Source: Candidatus Heritagella intestinalis
Lineage (GTDB): Bacteria > Bacillota > Clostridia > Oscillospirales > Acutalibacteraceae
Assembly: GCA_904420555.1 (NCBI GenBank)
Contig: CAJFVO010000001.1
Location: 62,001-126,000 of the forward strand
Length of the DNA: 64,000 nt
Direction: 5' to 3'
Shown here: positions 1 through 10,140 of the stretch, piece after piece
Layout: every line of letters begins with the position of its first letter
Position numbering within the stretch: position 1 is the stretch's first letter
Notes under the pieces: generated by a model
What the model saw: the letters and a program-made list of their open reading frames with translations, nothing else
The model's database searches: none
What the model was told of the DNA's origin: nothing
Made by a program: the position numbers and the translations under genes

Positions 1-69
1 GAAAATACCGATAGAACCCCAGTTGATGCCGCCGATAATCACCAGAATCAGAGCAATGATATCGAGCAT
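1..69 (-). CDS. DUF378 family small membrane protein (partial, C-terminus outside window)
   Basis: Only the first 23 codons are present; the gene runs off the left edge. The ATG at 69 is preceded by a good ribosome binding site (GGAAAGGAG read on the minus strand). The visible peptide is one hydrophobic segment containing GGINWGSIGIF, and the GGINWG motif is the hallmark of the DUF378 (YuzA-like) family of roughly 70-90 residue inner-membrane proteins of unknown function. It diverges from uvrB. Family assignment is fairly secure from the motif, but function is unknown and the rest of the protein cannot be checked here. Confidence 0.75.
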   Translation of the reverse strand, partial: MLDIIALILVIIGGINWGSIGIF

Positions 70-292
70 GGCCAATACGCTCCTTTCCAAAAAAGATGAC
101 CGGATAGATGGTGCAGTTTCCGGCCCTGGCAGTGAACCGCCAACGGTTTTCTGCACATGCTTTAGTATGAACCGAGTCGCCCCGGCTATGCAGGCTCTAT
201 GCAATCTTTTTATCGGGTTTTGCAATAAATAGGTTTTTCTTTTTCGCAAAAATTTGAAGAACCGGGGGAAGCCTATATTTTAGAAGGAGTCA

Positions 293-321
293 TTGACAAA
301 TCGGAATAGAAGGAGTAAGAT
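293..321 (+). promoter_or_regulatory. Sigma-A type promoter of uvrBA
   Basis: TTGACA at 293-298, a 17-bp spacer, then TAAGAT at 316-321. The -35 is perfect and the -10 matches four of six. It lies about 75 bp ahead of uvrB and directly abuts the LexA box. The rest of 70-395 holds no convincing gene. Confidence 0.7.
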
Positions 322-330
322 ATTTAAAAC

Positions 331-342
331 GAACGCTTGTTC
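331..342 (+). promoter_or_regulatory. LexA (SOS) operator of uvrBA
   Basis: GAACGCTTGTTC fits the Gram-positive LexA/DinR consensus GAAC-N4-GTTC perfectly. It starts 9 bp downstream of the -10 hexamer and so covers the transcription start, where bound repressor would block initiation. uvrB is a classical SOS gene in Firmicutes, which agrees with this reading. Confidence 0.85.
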
Positions 343-395
343 TTGTTAGCTGAAAAGGCCGAAGAAAATAGGGAATAGAAAAAGGAGGCATGCTT

Positions 396-2375
396 ATGGA
401 GGAACAGAACACACAAAAATTTAAACTGGTGTCTTCGTATCAGCCGACCGGAGACCAGCCCCAGGCCATTGCCAAACTGGTGGAAGGATTACAGCGTGGG
501 GATAAAGAGCAGACCCTCCTGGGCGTCACCGGTTCCGGAAAAACCTTCACCATGGCCAATATCATTGCTCAGGTCAATCGTCCGACCCTGGTGTTGGCCC
601 ACAATAAAACCCTGGCGGCCCAGCTTTGCAGCGAGTTCCGGGAGTTCTTCCCAGAAAATGCAGTGGAATACTTTGTCTCCTACTATGATTACTATCAGCC
701 GGAAGCCTATATCGCCACTACAGATACCTATATCGAAAAGGACTCCGCTATCAACGATGAAATCGATAAGCTGCGCCACTCGGCAACTTCGGCCCTTTCT
801 GAGCGCCGGGATGTGATTATTGTGGCCAGTGTGTCCTGTATTTATAGCTTGGGTGACCCTATCGACTATCGGACCATGGTGATCTCCCTGCGCCCGGGCA
901 TGGAGAAAAACCGGGATGATTTGCTCCGTAAGCTGGTGGAGCTCCAGTATGAGCGCAACGACATCAACTTTACCCGAAACAAATTCCGGGTTCGGGGAGA
1001 CGTGGTGGAGATTTTTCCCGCTCAGTCTGACGATACTGTTATCCGGGTAGAGTTTTTCGGGGATGAGATCGATCGGATTACGGAAATCAATCCTCTGACC
1101 GGTGAGTTTAAGGCAGAATTAAAGCATGTGGCGATTTATCCCGCTTCCCACTATATTGTTCCCCGGGAGAAGATGCTCCGGGCTGTCAAGGAAATTGAAG
1201 AGGAAATGATAGAGCGGGTAAAATACTTCAAGGACCATGGGAAGCTTATCGAAGCCCAGCGCATTGAGCAGCGCACCCAGTATGATATGGAGATGCTCAC
1301 GGAGATCGGATTCTGCAAGGGCATTGAGAACTACTCCCGGGTTATGTCTGGTCGGGCTCCCGGCAGCGCCCCTTTTACCCTCATTGACTACTTCCCCAAA
1401 GACTTCCTGCTTATGGTGGACGAATCCCATGTGACCCTGCCCCAGGTGCGCTCTATGTATGCTGGAGACCGCGCCCGGAAGGAAGCCCTGGTGGAGTACG
1501 GATTCCGGCTTCCCTCCGCCTACGATAACCGCCCTCTGAACTTTGACGAATTTTACAGCCATATTAACCAGGTGATTTTTGTCAGCGCCACCCCGGGGGA
1601 TTTTGAACAGGAGAAGTCTGCCCAGGTAGTGGAGCAAGTCATCCGGCCCACAGGCCTGTTAGACCCGGAAATCATCGTGAAGCCCACAGAGGGCCAAATC
1701 GACGATTTGATTTCGGAAATCAACCTGCGCACGGTCAAAGGCCAGCGGGTGCTGGTGACCACCCTTACCAAGAAGATGGCCGAGGATTTGACGGACTTTT
1801 TGGAGAATATGGGCATCCGGGTCCGGTATATGCATCACGATGTGGATACGGTAGAGCGCATGGAAATTATCCGGGATTTGCGTTTGGGAGAATTCGATGT
1901 GCTTATCGGCATCAACCTGCTGCGGGAAGGCCTGGACATCCCGGAAGTCTCCCTGGTGGCGATTCTGGACGCGGACAAGGAAGGATTCCTGCGCAGTGAG
2001 CGCTCCCTCATCCAGACCATTGGCCGCGCCGCCCGGAATGCCGAGGGGCAAGTGATTATGTACGCCGATTCGGTGACGCCCTCTATGGAGAATGCCATCC
2101 GGGAAACCCAGCGCCGTCGGGAAATCCAGATGCGCTATAATGAAGAGCACGGCATTGTGCCAAAGACCATCACGAAAAAAGTGGCGGAGGTTTTGGAAAT
2201 CTCTACCCATAAGGAAGAAAAGAGCAAAAAGAAGAAGCGCAGGCTGTCTCCCATTGAACGCCGGCAGGAGATCGAGAAACTCACCAAGGAAATGAAGGCT
2301 GCCGCTAAGCTGTTGGAATTCGAGCACGCTGCGTATCTGCGAGATCGGATTCGGGAATTGCAGGATGGAAAATAA
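396..2375 (+). CDS. uvrB: Excinuclease ABC subunit B (UvrB)
   Basis: Damage-verifying helicase-like subunit of UvrABC nucleotide excision repair: it receives damaged DNA from UvrA and recruits UvrC. It has a Walker A (GVTGSGKT, about residue 42), the beta-hairpin region with [15 protein letters not shown] as motif II, the superfamily 2 helicase C-terminal half (QTIGRAARN) and a C-terminal UVR domain. Length 659 aa is usual. An ATG at 390 is also in frame, but the AAAGGAGG at 381-388 leaves only 1 nt before it and 7 nt before 396, so 396 is preferred. First gene of a two-gene operon with uvrA, under a LexA box. Confidence 0.97.
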   Translation: MEEQNTQKFKLVSSYQPTGDQPQAIAKLVEGLQRGDKEQTLLGVTGSGKTFTMANIIAQVNRPTLVLAHNKTLAAQLCSEFREFFPENAVEYFVSYYDYYQPEAYIATTDTYIEKDSAINDEIDKLRHSATSALSERRDVIIVASVSCIYSLGDPIDYRTMVISLRPGMEKNRDDLLRKLVELQYERNDINFTRNKFRVRGDVVEIFPAQSDDTVIRVEFFGDEIDRITEINPLTGEFKAELKHVAIYPASHYIVPREKMLRAVKEIEEEMIERVKYFKDHGKLIEAQRIEQRTQYDMEMLTEIGFCKGIENYSRVMSGRAPGSAPFTLIDYFPKDFLLMVDESHVTLPQVRSMYAGDRARKEALVEYGFRLPSAYDNRPLNFDEFYSHINQVIFVSATPGDFEQEKSAQVVEQVIRPTGLLDPEIIVKPTEGQIDDLISEINLRTVKGQRVLVTTLTKKMAEDLTDFLENMGIRVRYMHHDVDTVERMEIIRDLRLGEFDVLIGINLLREGLDIPEVSLVAILDADKEGFLRSERSLIQTIGRAARNAEGQVIMYADSVTPSMENAIRETQRRREIQMRYNEEHGIVPKTITKKVAEVLEISTHKEEKSKKKKRRLSPIERRQEIEKLTKEMKAAAKLLEFEHAAYLRDRIRELQDGK

Positions 2376-2396
2376 ACCTGTCGCCAGGAGGAATTT

Positions 2397-5225
2397 ATGG
2401 ATACCAAGTTTTTGAAGATTAAAGGGGCCAGGGAACACAACCTGAAAAACATCAGTTTGTCCATTCCCCGGGATAAATTGGTGGTTCTTACGGGCCTTTC
2501 CGGTTCGGGGAAATCCTCCCTGGCCTTTGACACCATTTACGCAGAAGGCCAGCGGCGCTATGTGGAGTCCTTGTCCTCTTATGCCCGTCAGTTTTTAGGC
2601 CAAATGGAAAAGCCAGATGTAGACTATATCGAGGGCCTTTCTCCGGCCATCTCTATTGACCAGAAAACCACTTCGAAGAATCCCCGCTCCACGGTAGGCA
2701 CGGTGACGGAGATTTACGACTATCTGCGGTTGCTCTACGCTCGGGTGGGGATTCCCCACTGCCCGGTATGCGGTAGGGAAATTCGTCAGCAGACCATTGA
2801 TCAGATTGTAGACCAGGTGCTGGCTTTGCCGGAAAAAACCCGTATCCAGATTCTGGCTCCCATTGTCCGAGGAAGAAAGGGCGAACACGTCAAGGAGCTG
2901 GAGGCTGCCCGGAAGGCCAGCTATGTCCGGGCGCGCATCGACGGCATTTTGTACGATCTTTCGGAAAAGATTAAGCTGGAGAAGAACAAGAAACACACCA
3001 TTGAGATTGTGGTAGACCGGCTGGTCATTCGTCCGGACATCCGCTCCCGTCTGGCGGATTCTCTGGAAACCGCTTCTTCTTTGGCCGGCGGGCTGGTGGT
3101 AGTCAGCATTGTGGACGGGGAAGACATCACTTTTTCCCAGAACTACGCCTGCCCGGATCATGGCATCAGCGTGGAGGAACTGACACCCCGGATGTTCTCC
3201 TTTAACAATCCCTTTGGCGCCTGTCCCAAATGCACGGGCTTGGGGGTGTTTATGAAAATCGACCCAGAATTGATTATTCCGGATAAACGGCTTTCTATCA
3301 ACAAAGGGGGATTAAAGGCCAGCGGCTGGGCTATGGAGGGCAGTACTATTGCGGCTATGTATATGAAGGCATTGGCAAAGCACTACCACTTCTCCCTGGA
3401 CACCCCCATTGGTGAGCTGCCTCCGGAAATCGTGGACATCCTGCTCTACGGCAGTAAGGGGGAGAAGATCGAAGTTTCCCGGGAAAATGAATACGGCAGA
3501 GGCACCTACCAGGTAGCTTTTGAAGGCATTATCAATAATTTAGAGCGCCGATTCCGGGATACCCAGAGCAACTGGATTAAGGAAGAGATTGAGGCTTATA
3601 TGAGCGCTGTACCCTGCGAGGCCTGTGGTGGGAAGCGGCTTTCTCCGGTGAGTCTGGCAGTGACAGTAGGAGGGCTGAATATTGCCCAGCTCTGCGACTT
3701 GTCTATTACAGACGCCCTTTCCTTTATCGAAAATTTACAGCTTTCGGAGCGGGACTCCATGATTGCCGCCTCGATTTTAAAGGAAATTCGTTCTCGATTG
3801 GGATTTTTGCAGAGTGTGGGTCTGGAATATCTGACCCTGTCCCGGTCCTCGGGAACCTTGTCCGGCGGTGAAAGCCAGCGCATCCGGCTGGCCACACAGA
3901 TCGGCTCTTCCTTGATGGGCGTATTGTATATCCTGGACGAGCCCAGTATCGGCCTGCACCAGCGGGACAATGATAAACTCCTGGCTACCCTGAAGCACTT
4001 ACGGGATTTGGGTAATACGGTGCTGGTGGTAGAGCACGATGAAGACACCATGCGGGCGGCAGATCACATTGTGGATATTGGCCCGGGAGCGGGTATCCAC
4101 GGGGGCGAAGTGGTGTATAACGGCCCTGTGGAGGGCATCCTGGATTGTGAGGATTCCATCACCGGCCAGTATCTCAGCGGGAAAAAGAAGATTGAACTGC
4201 CACCTCAGCGCCGGAAAGGCAACGGCAAAAAGCTGAAGATTGTCGGTGCTTCCCAGAACAACCTGAAGAATATCAACGTGGACATTCCTCTGGGAAAATT
4301 CGTTTGCGTCACCGGAGTTTCCGGTTCAGGGAAATCTTCTCTGATTAACGAAATTTTGTATAAGCATTTGGCGGTGGAGCTCAATGGAGCCAAAGGCCGA
4401 GCTGGCGCTCATAAGGCGATCAAGGGATTGGAAAACTTGGACAAAGTCATCCAAATCAATCAGGCTCCCATCGGACGGACGCCCCGCTCCAATCCGGCCA
4501 CCTATACCGGGGTCTTTACGGATATTCGGGAGCTGTTTGCCAGCACGCAGGACGCCAAGCTCCGGGGATTTACCTCCGGGCGGTTTTCCTTTAATGTGAA
4601 GGGCGGCCGGTGCGAGGCCTGCCAGGGAGACGGCATTCTGAAAATCGAGATGCACTTTTTGCCCGATGTTTACGTTCCCTGCGATGTGTGTAAGGGCAAA
4701 CGGTATAACCGGGAGACTTTGGAGATCCGCTATAAAGGAAAGAATATCTATGATGTGTTGGAAATGACCGTAGAGGAAGGAGTGGCCTTCTTCTCCAGCG
4801 TGCCTAAAATCGCCAGGAAGCTCCAAACCCTTCTGGATGTGGGGCTGGGATATATTAAGATCGGCCAGCCGGCCACGACTCTTTCCGGTGGTGAAGCCCA
4901 GCGGGTAAAGCTGGCTACCGAACTTAGCAAACGGGCCACCGGCCGCACCATCTATATTTTGGATGAGCCTACTACGGGTTTGCATATTGCAGACGTACAC
5001 CGGCTCATTATGGTGCTGCAAAAGCTGGTGGATGCGGGGAATACCGTGTTGGTCATTGAGCACAATCTGGATATGATTAAAACTGCCGATTATATTATTG
5101 ATCTGGGCCCGGAAGGCGGAGACCGGGGTGGAGAAATCATCGCCTGCGGCACACCGGAACAGGTGGCCCAAGTGGAGGGCTCCTATACCGGGCAGTATCT
5201 CAAACCTCTTTTGGAAAAGCCTTGA
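2397..5225 (+). CDS. uvrA: Excinuclease ABC subunit A (UvrA)
   Basis: ATP-dependent damage sensor that loads UvrB on DNA. 942 aa, normal length. It has two ABC modules: Walker [10 protein letters not shown] near residue 33 and GVSGSGKSS near residue 640, each with an LSGGE signature ([20 protein letters not shown]). Zinc-binding Cys clusters include [23 protein letters not shown] and [14 protein letters not shown] at 2386-2391 precedes the ATG by 5 nt. It lies 21 nt behind uvrB and is co-transcribed from the same SOS promoter; a strong terminator follows 8 nt after the stop. Confidence 0.97.
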   Translation: MDTKFLKIKGAREHNLKNISLSIPRDKLVVLTGLSGSGKSSLAFDTIYAEGQRRYVESLSSYARQFLGQMEKPDVDYIEGLSPAISIDQKTTSKNPRSTVGTVTEIYDYLRLLYARVGIPHCPVCGREIRQQTIDQIVDQVLALPEKTRIQILAPIVRGRKGEHVKELEAARKASYVRARIDGILYDLSEKIKLEKNKKHTIEIVVDRLVIRPDIRSRLADSLETASSLAGGLVVVSIVDGEDITFSQNYACPDHGISVEELTPRMFSFNNPFGACPKCTGLGVFMKIDPELIIPDKRLSINKGGLKASGWAMEGSTIAAMYMKALAKHYHFSLDTPIGELPPEIVDILLYGSKGEKIEVSRENEYGRGTYQVAFEGIINNLERRFRDTQSNWIKEEIEAYMSAVPCEACGGKRLSPVSLAVTVGGLNIAQLCDLSITDALSFIENLQLSERDSMIAASILKEIRSRLGFLQSVGLEYLTLSRSSGTLSGGESQRIRLATQIGSSLMGVLYILDEPSIGLHQRDNDKLLATLKHLRDLGNTVLVVEHDEDTMRAADHIVDIGPGAGIHGGEVVYNGPVEGILDCEDSITGQYLSGKKKIELPPQRRKGNGKKLKIVGASQNNLKNINVDIPLGKFVCVTGVSGSGKSSLINEILYKHLAVELNGAKGRAGAHKAIKGLENLDKVIQINQAPIGRTPRSNPATYTGVFTDIRELFASTQDAKLRGFTSGRFSFNVKGGRCEACQGDGILKIEMHFLPDVYVPCDVCKGKRYNRETLEIRYKGKNIYDVLEMTVEEGVAFFSSVPKIARKLQTLLDVGLGYIKIGQPATTLSGGEAQRVKLATELSKRATGRTIYILDEPTTGLHIADVHRLIMVLQKLVDAGNTVLVIEHNLDMIKTADYIIDLGPEGGDRGGEIIACGTPEQVAQVEGSYTGQYLKPLLEKP

Positions 5226-5233
5226 TGACAGCA

Positions 5234-5260
5234 GCCGGCCCTAATGGGCCGGCTTTTTTT
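5234..5260 (+). terminator. Intrinsic terminator of uvrBA
   Basis: Perfect 8-bp GC stem (GCCGGCCC / GGGCCGGC) with a TAAT loop followed by seven T residues, directly after uvrA. Confidence 0.92.
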
Positions 5261-5282
5261 CGCGGAAGCCGTCGGTATTTCT

Positions 5283-5310
5283 TTCATAATGGATGCATAT
5301 GTGGTATACT
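5283..5310 (+). promoter_or_regulatory. Candidate extended -10 promoter upstream of the M16 operon
   Basis: TTCATA (5283-5288), 16-bp spacer, TGG-TATACT with the -10 at 5305-5310. The extended TG motif compensates for the imperfect -35. A second TATAAT lies at 5459-5464 without a good -35. Either could start the long plus-strand operon; a start here would give a leader of about 250 nt. Confidence 0.4.
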
Positions 5311-5483
5311 ATTGGACGGGATTCTCCTTGAATTGGCGCTGTCCAAAGAGAGGACGGTTTCCCGTTCAGAAAAGGAAAAGAAGGGGTTTTATTGAATTCA
5401 CCGAAGGAATCCCTTGTAAACTTTTTATATTTTGGTGGATTTCCTTTCCATAATGCTTTATAATGAAGCTAAACGGATACAAG

Positions 5484-5545
5484 CCTCTGCCGGCCTGCCG
5501 GAGAGGTTTGCAAAGGGCGGGATGCATAGAATTGCAGGATGCCCT
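5484..5545 (+). other. Structured 5' leader of the M16-lgt-folD operon
   Basis: The 313-nt stretch 5261-5573 has no convincing gene. Near its end are two hairpins: 5484-5506 (CCTCT-CCGG with CCGG-AGAGG, one bulged G) and 5514-5545 (AGGGC/GCCCT closing an inner TGCA/TGCA pairing). They sit 28 nt upstream of the first start codon. I recognise no known riboswitch class. It may simply be a structured untranslated leader. Confidence 0.35.
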
Positions 5546-5573
5546 CTGAAACCCAAAGAAAAGAGGTTGTTCT

Positions 5574-6857
5574 ATGGGAACAAATACGACCGGCCATTTT
5601 TATGAGTGTACCCTGGGGGAAGGGGTCCATTTCCGGAGTATCCGGGATGAACGCTTTAAGACCCAGCGGATTTCTGTGAATATGATGGTTCCCCTGGATC
5701 GCCAGACAGCGGCGGCCAATGCCCTTCTTCCGGCGATGCTAGCTCGGGCCAATCGGGCCTATCCCGACTATACCCGTCTCGGGCAGCGGCTGTCGGAGCT
5801 GTACGGCGCTTCTCTTACTGGAAGCGTACATAAACAGGGGGATATTCAGGTGTTGTCCCTTACGGCTGTGGGCATTGCGGACCGTTATGCCTTGGAAGGG
5901 GAGAAAATTTCCGCCGAGCTGACAGGGCTTTTGTGCGCTTCCCTTTTTGAACCGGTTTTGGACGAAAACGGTCTTCTTCCGGAAGAGGATTTCTTACAGG
6001 AGCAGCGTCAGACCCTGGAATTGCTGGAATCCGAGCTCAATGACAAAATGCAGTATGCCCGCCGTCGGGCAACGGAGCTTCTTTTGGAAGGGGAACCGGC
6101 CGCTCTCAGTCGCTGCGGTACCATGGAAGGAGTGCAGCAGTTGACCCGGGAAGATGTGACGGCCGCTTGGCAGGAGGTTCTGAAAAAGGCCGTGATAGAG
6201 ATTATGGTTTTGGGGGATTGCTCTCCAGAGCCAGTCTTGGAAACGGCTCGGCAGCGGCTTCCTCAGAACCGCCAGCCACTTTCCTGCCGCAGTGAGGTGT
6301 ATCCTGCCTCGGGAACCGTGCGGGAAAAGACCGAATCCATGGACGTGCAGCAATGCAAGATGATCCTGGGATTCCGAAGCGGACTTCCTGCTGGGGAAAA
6401 GACCCCGGCTCTAAAGCTGATGTCGGCCGTTTTGGGCGGGACGCCCCATTCCAAGCTGTTTCAGAATGTCCGGGAAAAGCTGAGCCTTTGCTATTATTGT
6501 TCCGCCCAGTATAATATTGGAAAAGGAATCCTGCTGATTGAAAGCGGTGTAGAGGGCAAAAATCTGGAAAAGGCCCGGGAGGAAATTCTGAGACAGTTGG
6601 AAGAGATCCGGCAGGGCCATATTACCCAGGAGGAACTGGATTCAGCTAAAATGAGCGTGGCCAACGGGATGCGCACGGTAGAGGACTATCTGGGAAGTAC
6701 GGAGAACTGGTATCTGACCCAAACCTTCCGTCCACAAATCCTAACGCCGGAAGAATTTGCCCGGCAAATCGAAGGGGTCACAGCGGAAGAGGTGCAGGAA
6801 GCTGCCAAGGCCTGTGTCCTGGACGCGGTCTATGTGATGAAAGGATTGGAGGAATAA
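5574..6857 (+). CDS. M16 family peptidase-like protein lacking the zinc motif (YmfF-like)
   Basis: 427 aa, first of a tandem M16 pair as in the Bacillus YmfF/YmfH arrangement. It has the M16 fold hallmarks, including the C-terminal half motif FQNVREKLSLCYY, which corresponds to the substrate-binding R/Y region of the inactive half. The N-terminal region where HxxEH should occur (roughly residues 40-70) has no such motif, so it is expected to be a non-catalytic partner. The ribosome binding site is modest (AGAGG). It lies 4 nt upstream of its catalytic partner and leads the operon. Substrate unknown. Confidence 0.85.
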   Translation: MGTNTTGHFYECTLGEGVHFRSIRDERFKTQRISVNMMVPLDRQTAAANALLPAMLARANRAYPDYTRLGQRLSELYGASLTGSVHKQGDIQVLSLTAVGIADRYALEGEKISAELTGLLCASLFEPVLDENGLLPEEDFLQEQRQTLELLESELNDKMQYARRRATELLLEGEPAALSRCGTMEGVQQLTREDVTAAWQEVLKKAVIEIMVLGDCSPEPVLETARQRLPQNRQPLSCRSEVYPASGTVREKTESMDVQQCKMILGFRSGLPAGEKTPALKLMSAVLGGTPHSKLFQNVREKLSLCYYCSAQYNIGKGILLIESGVEGKNLEKAREEILRQLEEIRQGHITQEELDSAKMSVANGMRTVEDYLGSTENWYLTQTFRPQILTPEEFARQIEGVTAEEVQEAAKACVLDAVYVMKGLEE

Positions 6858-6861
6858 GGCC

Positions 6862-8172
6862 ATGGAGCAGATTACCCGTGTCACCAGTAAACGGATTGAA
6901 GACACTTATGACGTAATCCAGCACCCCTCCGGCCTGCGGATTATGGTTTATCCAAAACCGGGCAGCCATTCGGCCGTTGCCATTTTCGGAACCAAGTACG
7001 GCTCGATTGATACCCGGTTCCGCCGCTCGGATGAGGATGCTGACAGCGAAGTGCCTGCGGGAATTGCGCATTTTTTAGAGCATAAGCTTTTTGAAAACGA
7101 GGATTGCGATGCATTTGCCCGGTATGCTAAAACCGGCGCTTCGGCCAATGCATACACCTCCTTTGATATGACCTGTTATCTGTTCTCCTGCACAAAGAAT
7201 CTATATGATTCCCTGGAGATTCTCCTGGATTTTGTGCAGAATCCGTATTTTACCGAGCAGACCATTCAGAAGGAACAGGGCATCATCGGCCAGGAAATTC
7301 GGATGTATGAGGACGACCCTTCCTGGCGGGTGCTGTTTAACCTGCTCCGGGCCATGTATCACGTGCATCCGGTAAAGACCGACATTGCAGGGACCGTAGA
7401 GAGTATCGCCCAGATTACGCCGGAAATGCTGTATCGCTGCTATCATACCTTTTATAACCTGCACAATATGGTGCTTTGCTTGGCTGGCAACGTGGAGACA
7501 GAAAAAGTCTTAGGGGTAGCGGATCGGATGCTCAAGCCCTGTGAGATGGTCAAAGTGGAACGGGCCTTCCTGCCGGAACCGGAAGACATTGTGCAGCCCT
7601 ATATTGAGGAAGAGATGGCGGTTTCTTTCCCTATCTTCCAACTGGGATTCAAAGAGGCTCCCGGTGTATTTGCGGAACAGAAAGATGCAGAAGTGGACAT
7701 TCTGCTGGAATTGCTGGCATCAGATGCTTCCCTGTTGTTCCGCCGGCTGCTGGATAAGGGCCTTATCAACGAGTCCTCCTTTGGATATGACCATTTTACA
7801 GGGACCGGATACAGCGCCATCCTCTTTTCCGGCGAATCCAAGGACCCAAAAGAAGTATCCAAAATGATTTGCGAAGAAGCCGAACGCCTGCGCAGGGAAG
7901 GAATTGATCCGCAGGCTTTTTCTCGGGCCCGCAAGGCAGTGTATGGCCGGAATATTATGGCCCTGAACAGCGCGGAAGCCATTGCCAACGCCATGACTTC
8001 TGCGACCTTCCGGGGAGAAGAGCTGTTCCGGTATATCGACCAGGTGGCAGAGGTCTCTCTGGAAGATGTGCAGCGGTGCCTGGAAGAGCATCTGCTGCCG
8101 CAGCGCGCAGTCCTTTCCGTAATTTTTCCCAAAGGAAACGAGATGAATATTGGAGGTAACGACCATGACTGA
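6862..8172 (+). CDS. M16 family zinc metallopeptidase (YmfH-like, catalytic)
   Basis: 436 aa insulinase-family peptidase. The inverted zinc motif HFLEH is present at about residues 70-74, with a downstream acidic region (GQEIRMYEDDP) fitting the third zinc ligand. Together with the preceding inactive homologue it probably forms a clam-shell heterodimer, as in two-subunit M16 enzymes. GGAGGAATAAGGCC precedes the ATG. Its end overlaps the lgt start by 8 nt, implying translational coupling. The biological substrate is not known; in Bacillus the pair lies in a conserved ymf locus. Confidence 0.88.
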   Translation: MEQITRVTSKRIEDTYDVIQHPSGLRIMVYPKPGSHSAVAIFGTKYGSIDTRFRRSDEDADSEVPAGIAHFLEHKLFENEDCDAFARYAKTGASANAYTSFDMTCYLFSCTKNLYDSLEILLDFVQNPYFTEQTIQKEQGIIGQEIRMYEDDPSWRVLFNLLRAMYHVHPVKTDIAGTVESIAQITPEMLYRCYHTFYNLHNMVLCLAGNVETEKVLGVADRMLKPCEMVKVERAFLPEPEDIVQPYIEEEMAVSFPIFQLGFKEAPGVFAEQKDAEVDILLELLASDASLLFRRLLDKGLINESSFGYDHFTGTGYSAILFSGESKDPKEVSKMICEEAERLRREGIDPQAFSRARKAVYGRNIMALNSAEAIANAMTSATFRGEELFRYIDQVAEVSLEDVQRCLEEHLLPQRAVLSVIFPKGNEMNIGGNDHD

Positions 8173-9247
8173 ATATACCGTACAGTTCCCGGGTTTGGGA
8201 ATCAGCCTGGATATCAACCCCACAGCCTTTACGATTTTCGGACTGGAAGTCAAATGGTATGGGATTATGATTGCCCTTGGATTTTTGCTGGCATTTGTCT
8301 ATGCTATGTTCAGCTGTAAGAAAATGCACATTGACCAGGACAAGCTCATTGATGTAGTGATCGTGGGCATTATCGGCGGCGTCATTGGTGCCCGGCTGTA
8401 TTATGTTCTGTTCTATCCCGGAGACCGGTATATTCAGGATCCTATGAGCATCCTGAATATTACAGAAGGCGGCCTGGGAATTTACGGCGGCATCATCGGC
8501 GGCTTGGGCTGCGGCGCCATTATGGCGAAGATCCGCAAGGTTAAGATTACGCCGATTCTGGATTTGGCGGTATTGGGCTTTCTGATTGGCCAATGCCTTG
8601 GCCGTTGGGGGAATTTCTTCAACCAGGAAGCCTTTGGTACGGCTACGGACCTGCCCTGGGGCATGGTCAGCAACAACACCATCATCGAGGTTGGTGGCGC
8701 AGCACATCCCTGCTTCCTGTATGAATCCCTCTGGTGCCTGCTGGGCTTTGTGTTGCTGCACATTTTTACCCGGAAATTCCGCCGGTACGACGGCCAGACC
8801 TTCCTGCTGTATTTGATTTGGTACGGCGTAGGCCGGTTCTTTATTGAAGGCCTGCGTACCGACAGCCTGCTGACTCCTTTCCTGGATCTCCGGGTATCTC
8901 AGCTGGTGGCGGTGGCTACTGTTCTGGCGGGCATTGTGCTGCTCATTGTTTTCCGCAACCGCACGACTCTTACTGGCTGTGGAAGCAAAAAGATCATGGA
9001 ACTGAATCATATTGACGACCAGGTACAGGAAGAAGACTTTGAGGATGACGGCGCTCCCAGCACCATCTTCGATGAAGTCGATGTCAGCAGCTCTCAGGAG
9101 GAAGACGAAGAGCCGGCAGAGGAAACAGCTGCTCCCAAGCAGTGGGCAGAAGAATCACCCATGGAAGAGACCGTAACCAGCGAAGAAGCGGAGACTGATA
9201 CAAACGAAAATGACCATGATGCGGAGGAGGAAACAGACAATGGCTGA
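8165..9247 (+). CDS. lgt: Prolipoprotein diacylglyceryl transferase (Lgt) with long acidic C-terminal tail
   Basis: Transfers diacylglycerol from phosphatidylglycerol to the lipobox cysteine of prolipoproteins at the membrane. It has several membrane segments and the Lgt signature [13 protein letters not shown] near residue 145. The start is ATG 8165, 8 nt after GGAGG (8152-8156); an in-frame ATG at 8150 lies before that site. Total 360 aa. The enzyme core ends around residue 285 and is followed by about 75 residues very rich in Glu and Asp (for example [13 protein letters not shown]), which a typical Lgt lacks. It overlaps folD by 8 nt. Confidence 0.95.
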   Translation: MTEYTVQFPGLGISLDINPTAFTIFGLEVKWYGIMIALGFLLAFVYAMFSCKKMHIDQDKLIDVVIVGIIGGVIGARLYYVLFYPGDRYIQDPMSILNITEGGLGIYGGIIGGLGCGAIMAKIRKVKITPILDLAVLGFLIGQCLGRWGNFFNQEAFGTATDLPWGMVSNNTIIEVGGAAHPCFLYESLWCLLGFVLLHIFTRKFRRYDGQTFLLYLIWYGVGRFFIEGLRTDSLLTPFLDLRVSQLVAVATVLAGIVLLIVFRNRTTLTGCGSKKIMELNHIDDQVQEEDFEDDGAPSTIFDEVDVSSSQEEDEEPAEETAAPKQWAEESPMEETVTSEEAETDTNENDHDAEEETDNG

Positions 9248-10100
9248 AAGAATTGATGGAAAGGCAGTAGCCGCAGCAGTACGTCAGGAAGTGGCTCAGG
9301 AAGTGCTCCGGTTAAAAGAAGAAAAGGGATTGCAGCCCGGCATTGCCGTGGTGATTGTGGGGGACGATCCTGCTTCCCGGATCTATGTGAACAACAAGAA
9401 GAAGGCCTGCAGTGAGGTGGGCATTTATTCGGAAGAATACGCCCTTCCCGCCTCTATCACTCAGGAAGAGCTGACGGATTTGATTCATCAGCTCAATGAG
9501 AATCCGGCAATTCACGGAATTCTGGTGCAGTCTCCCTTGCCCAAGGGGCTGGACGAAAAAGCCGTGGTGGAAAATATTGACCCGAAAAAGGACGTGGATG
9601 CTTTCCATGCGCTGAATGTGGGCAAGATTATGATTGGGGACTTTGAATTCCTGCCCTGTACGCCGGCCGGGGTGATTGAACTGCTGGACCGTTACGGAGT
9701 TGCCATTGAAGGCAAGCGGTGTGTGGTTATTGGCCGGAGCAATATTGTAGGGAAGCCCATGGCTATGTTGTTGCTGCACCGTAATGGTACTGTGACCATC
9801 TGCCACAGCCGGACGAAGAATCTGGCGGAAATCTGCCGGGAGGCAGACATTTTGGTAGCGGCAGTGGGAAAGGCCAAGTTCGTTACCAAGGATATGGTAA
9901 AACCTGGCGCAGTGGTTATTGATGTGGGTATGAACCGCAACGAAAATGGGAAACTTTGCGGCGATGTGGACTTTGACGAAGTGGAGCCCCTTGCTTCTTA
10001 TATTACACCGGTTCCCGGAGGCGTTGGTCCCATGACCATTGCCATGCTCATGAAAAATGTGGTGAGCGCTGCAAAAATACAGAATCATCTGCCTCTCTGA
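9240..10100 (+). CDS. folD: Bifunctional methylenetetrahydrofolate dehydrogenase / cyclohydrolase (FolD)
   Basis: Interconverts 5,10-methylene-, methenyl- and 10-formyl-tetrahydrofolate in one-carbon metabolism. 286 aa, normal. Visible motifs: [14 protein letters not shown] holding the catalytic Tyr/Lys pair, VQSPLPKG, the NADP-binding [11 protein letters not shown], and the C-terminal signature [14 protein letters not shown]. The ATG at 9240 follows GGAGGAGG by about 10 nt; upstream in-frame ATGs lie inside the lgt tail and have no ribosome binding site. 40 nt separate it from dxs. Confidence 0.97.
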   Translation: MAERIDGKAVAAAVRQEVAQEVLRLKEEKGLQPGIAVVIVGDDPASRIYVNNKKKACSEVGIYSEEYALPASITQEELTDLIHQLNENPAIHGILVQSPLPKGLDEKAVVENIDPKKDVDAFHALNVGKIMIGDFEFLPCTPAGVIELLDRYGVAIEGKRCVVIGRSNIVGKPMAMLLLHRNGTVTICHSRTKNLAEICREADILVAAVGKAKFVTKDMVKPGAVVIDVGMNRNENGKLCGDVDFDEVEPLASYITPVPGGVGPMTIAMLMKNVVSAAKIQNHLPL

Positions 10101-10140
10101 AGCCGGTGGGATTCTGTTGAGAGAATTGAGGTTTTGAAGG

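Noticed and set aside
23-232. 69-codon plus-strand frame at the left edge
   Set aside because: It overlaps the DUF378 gene, which has a clear ribosome binding site and motif on the other strand.
5244-5453. 69-codon frame after uvrA
   Set aside because: It begins inside the uvrA terminator, lacks a ribosome binding site and resembles no family.
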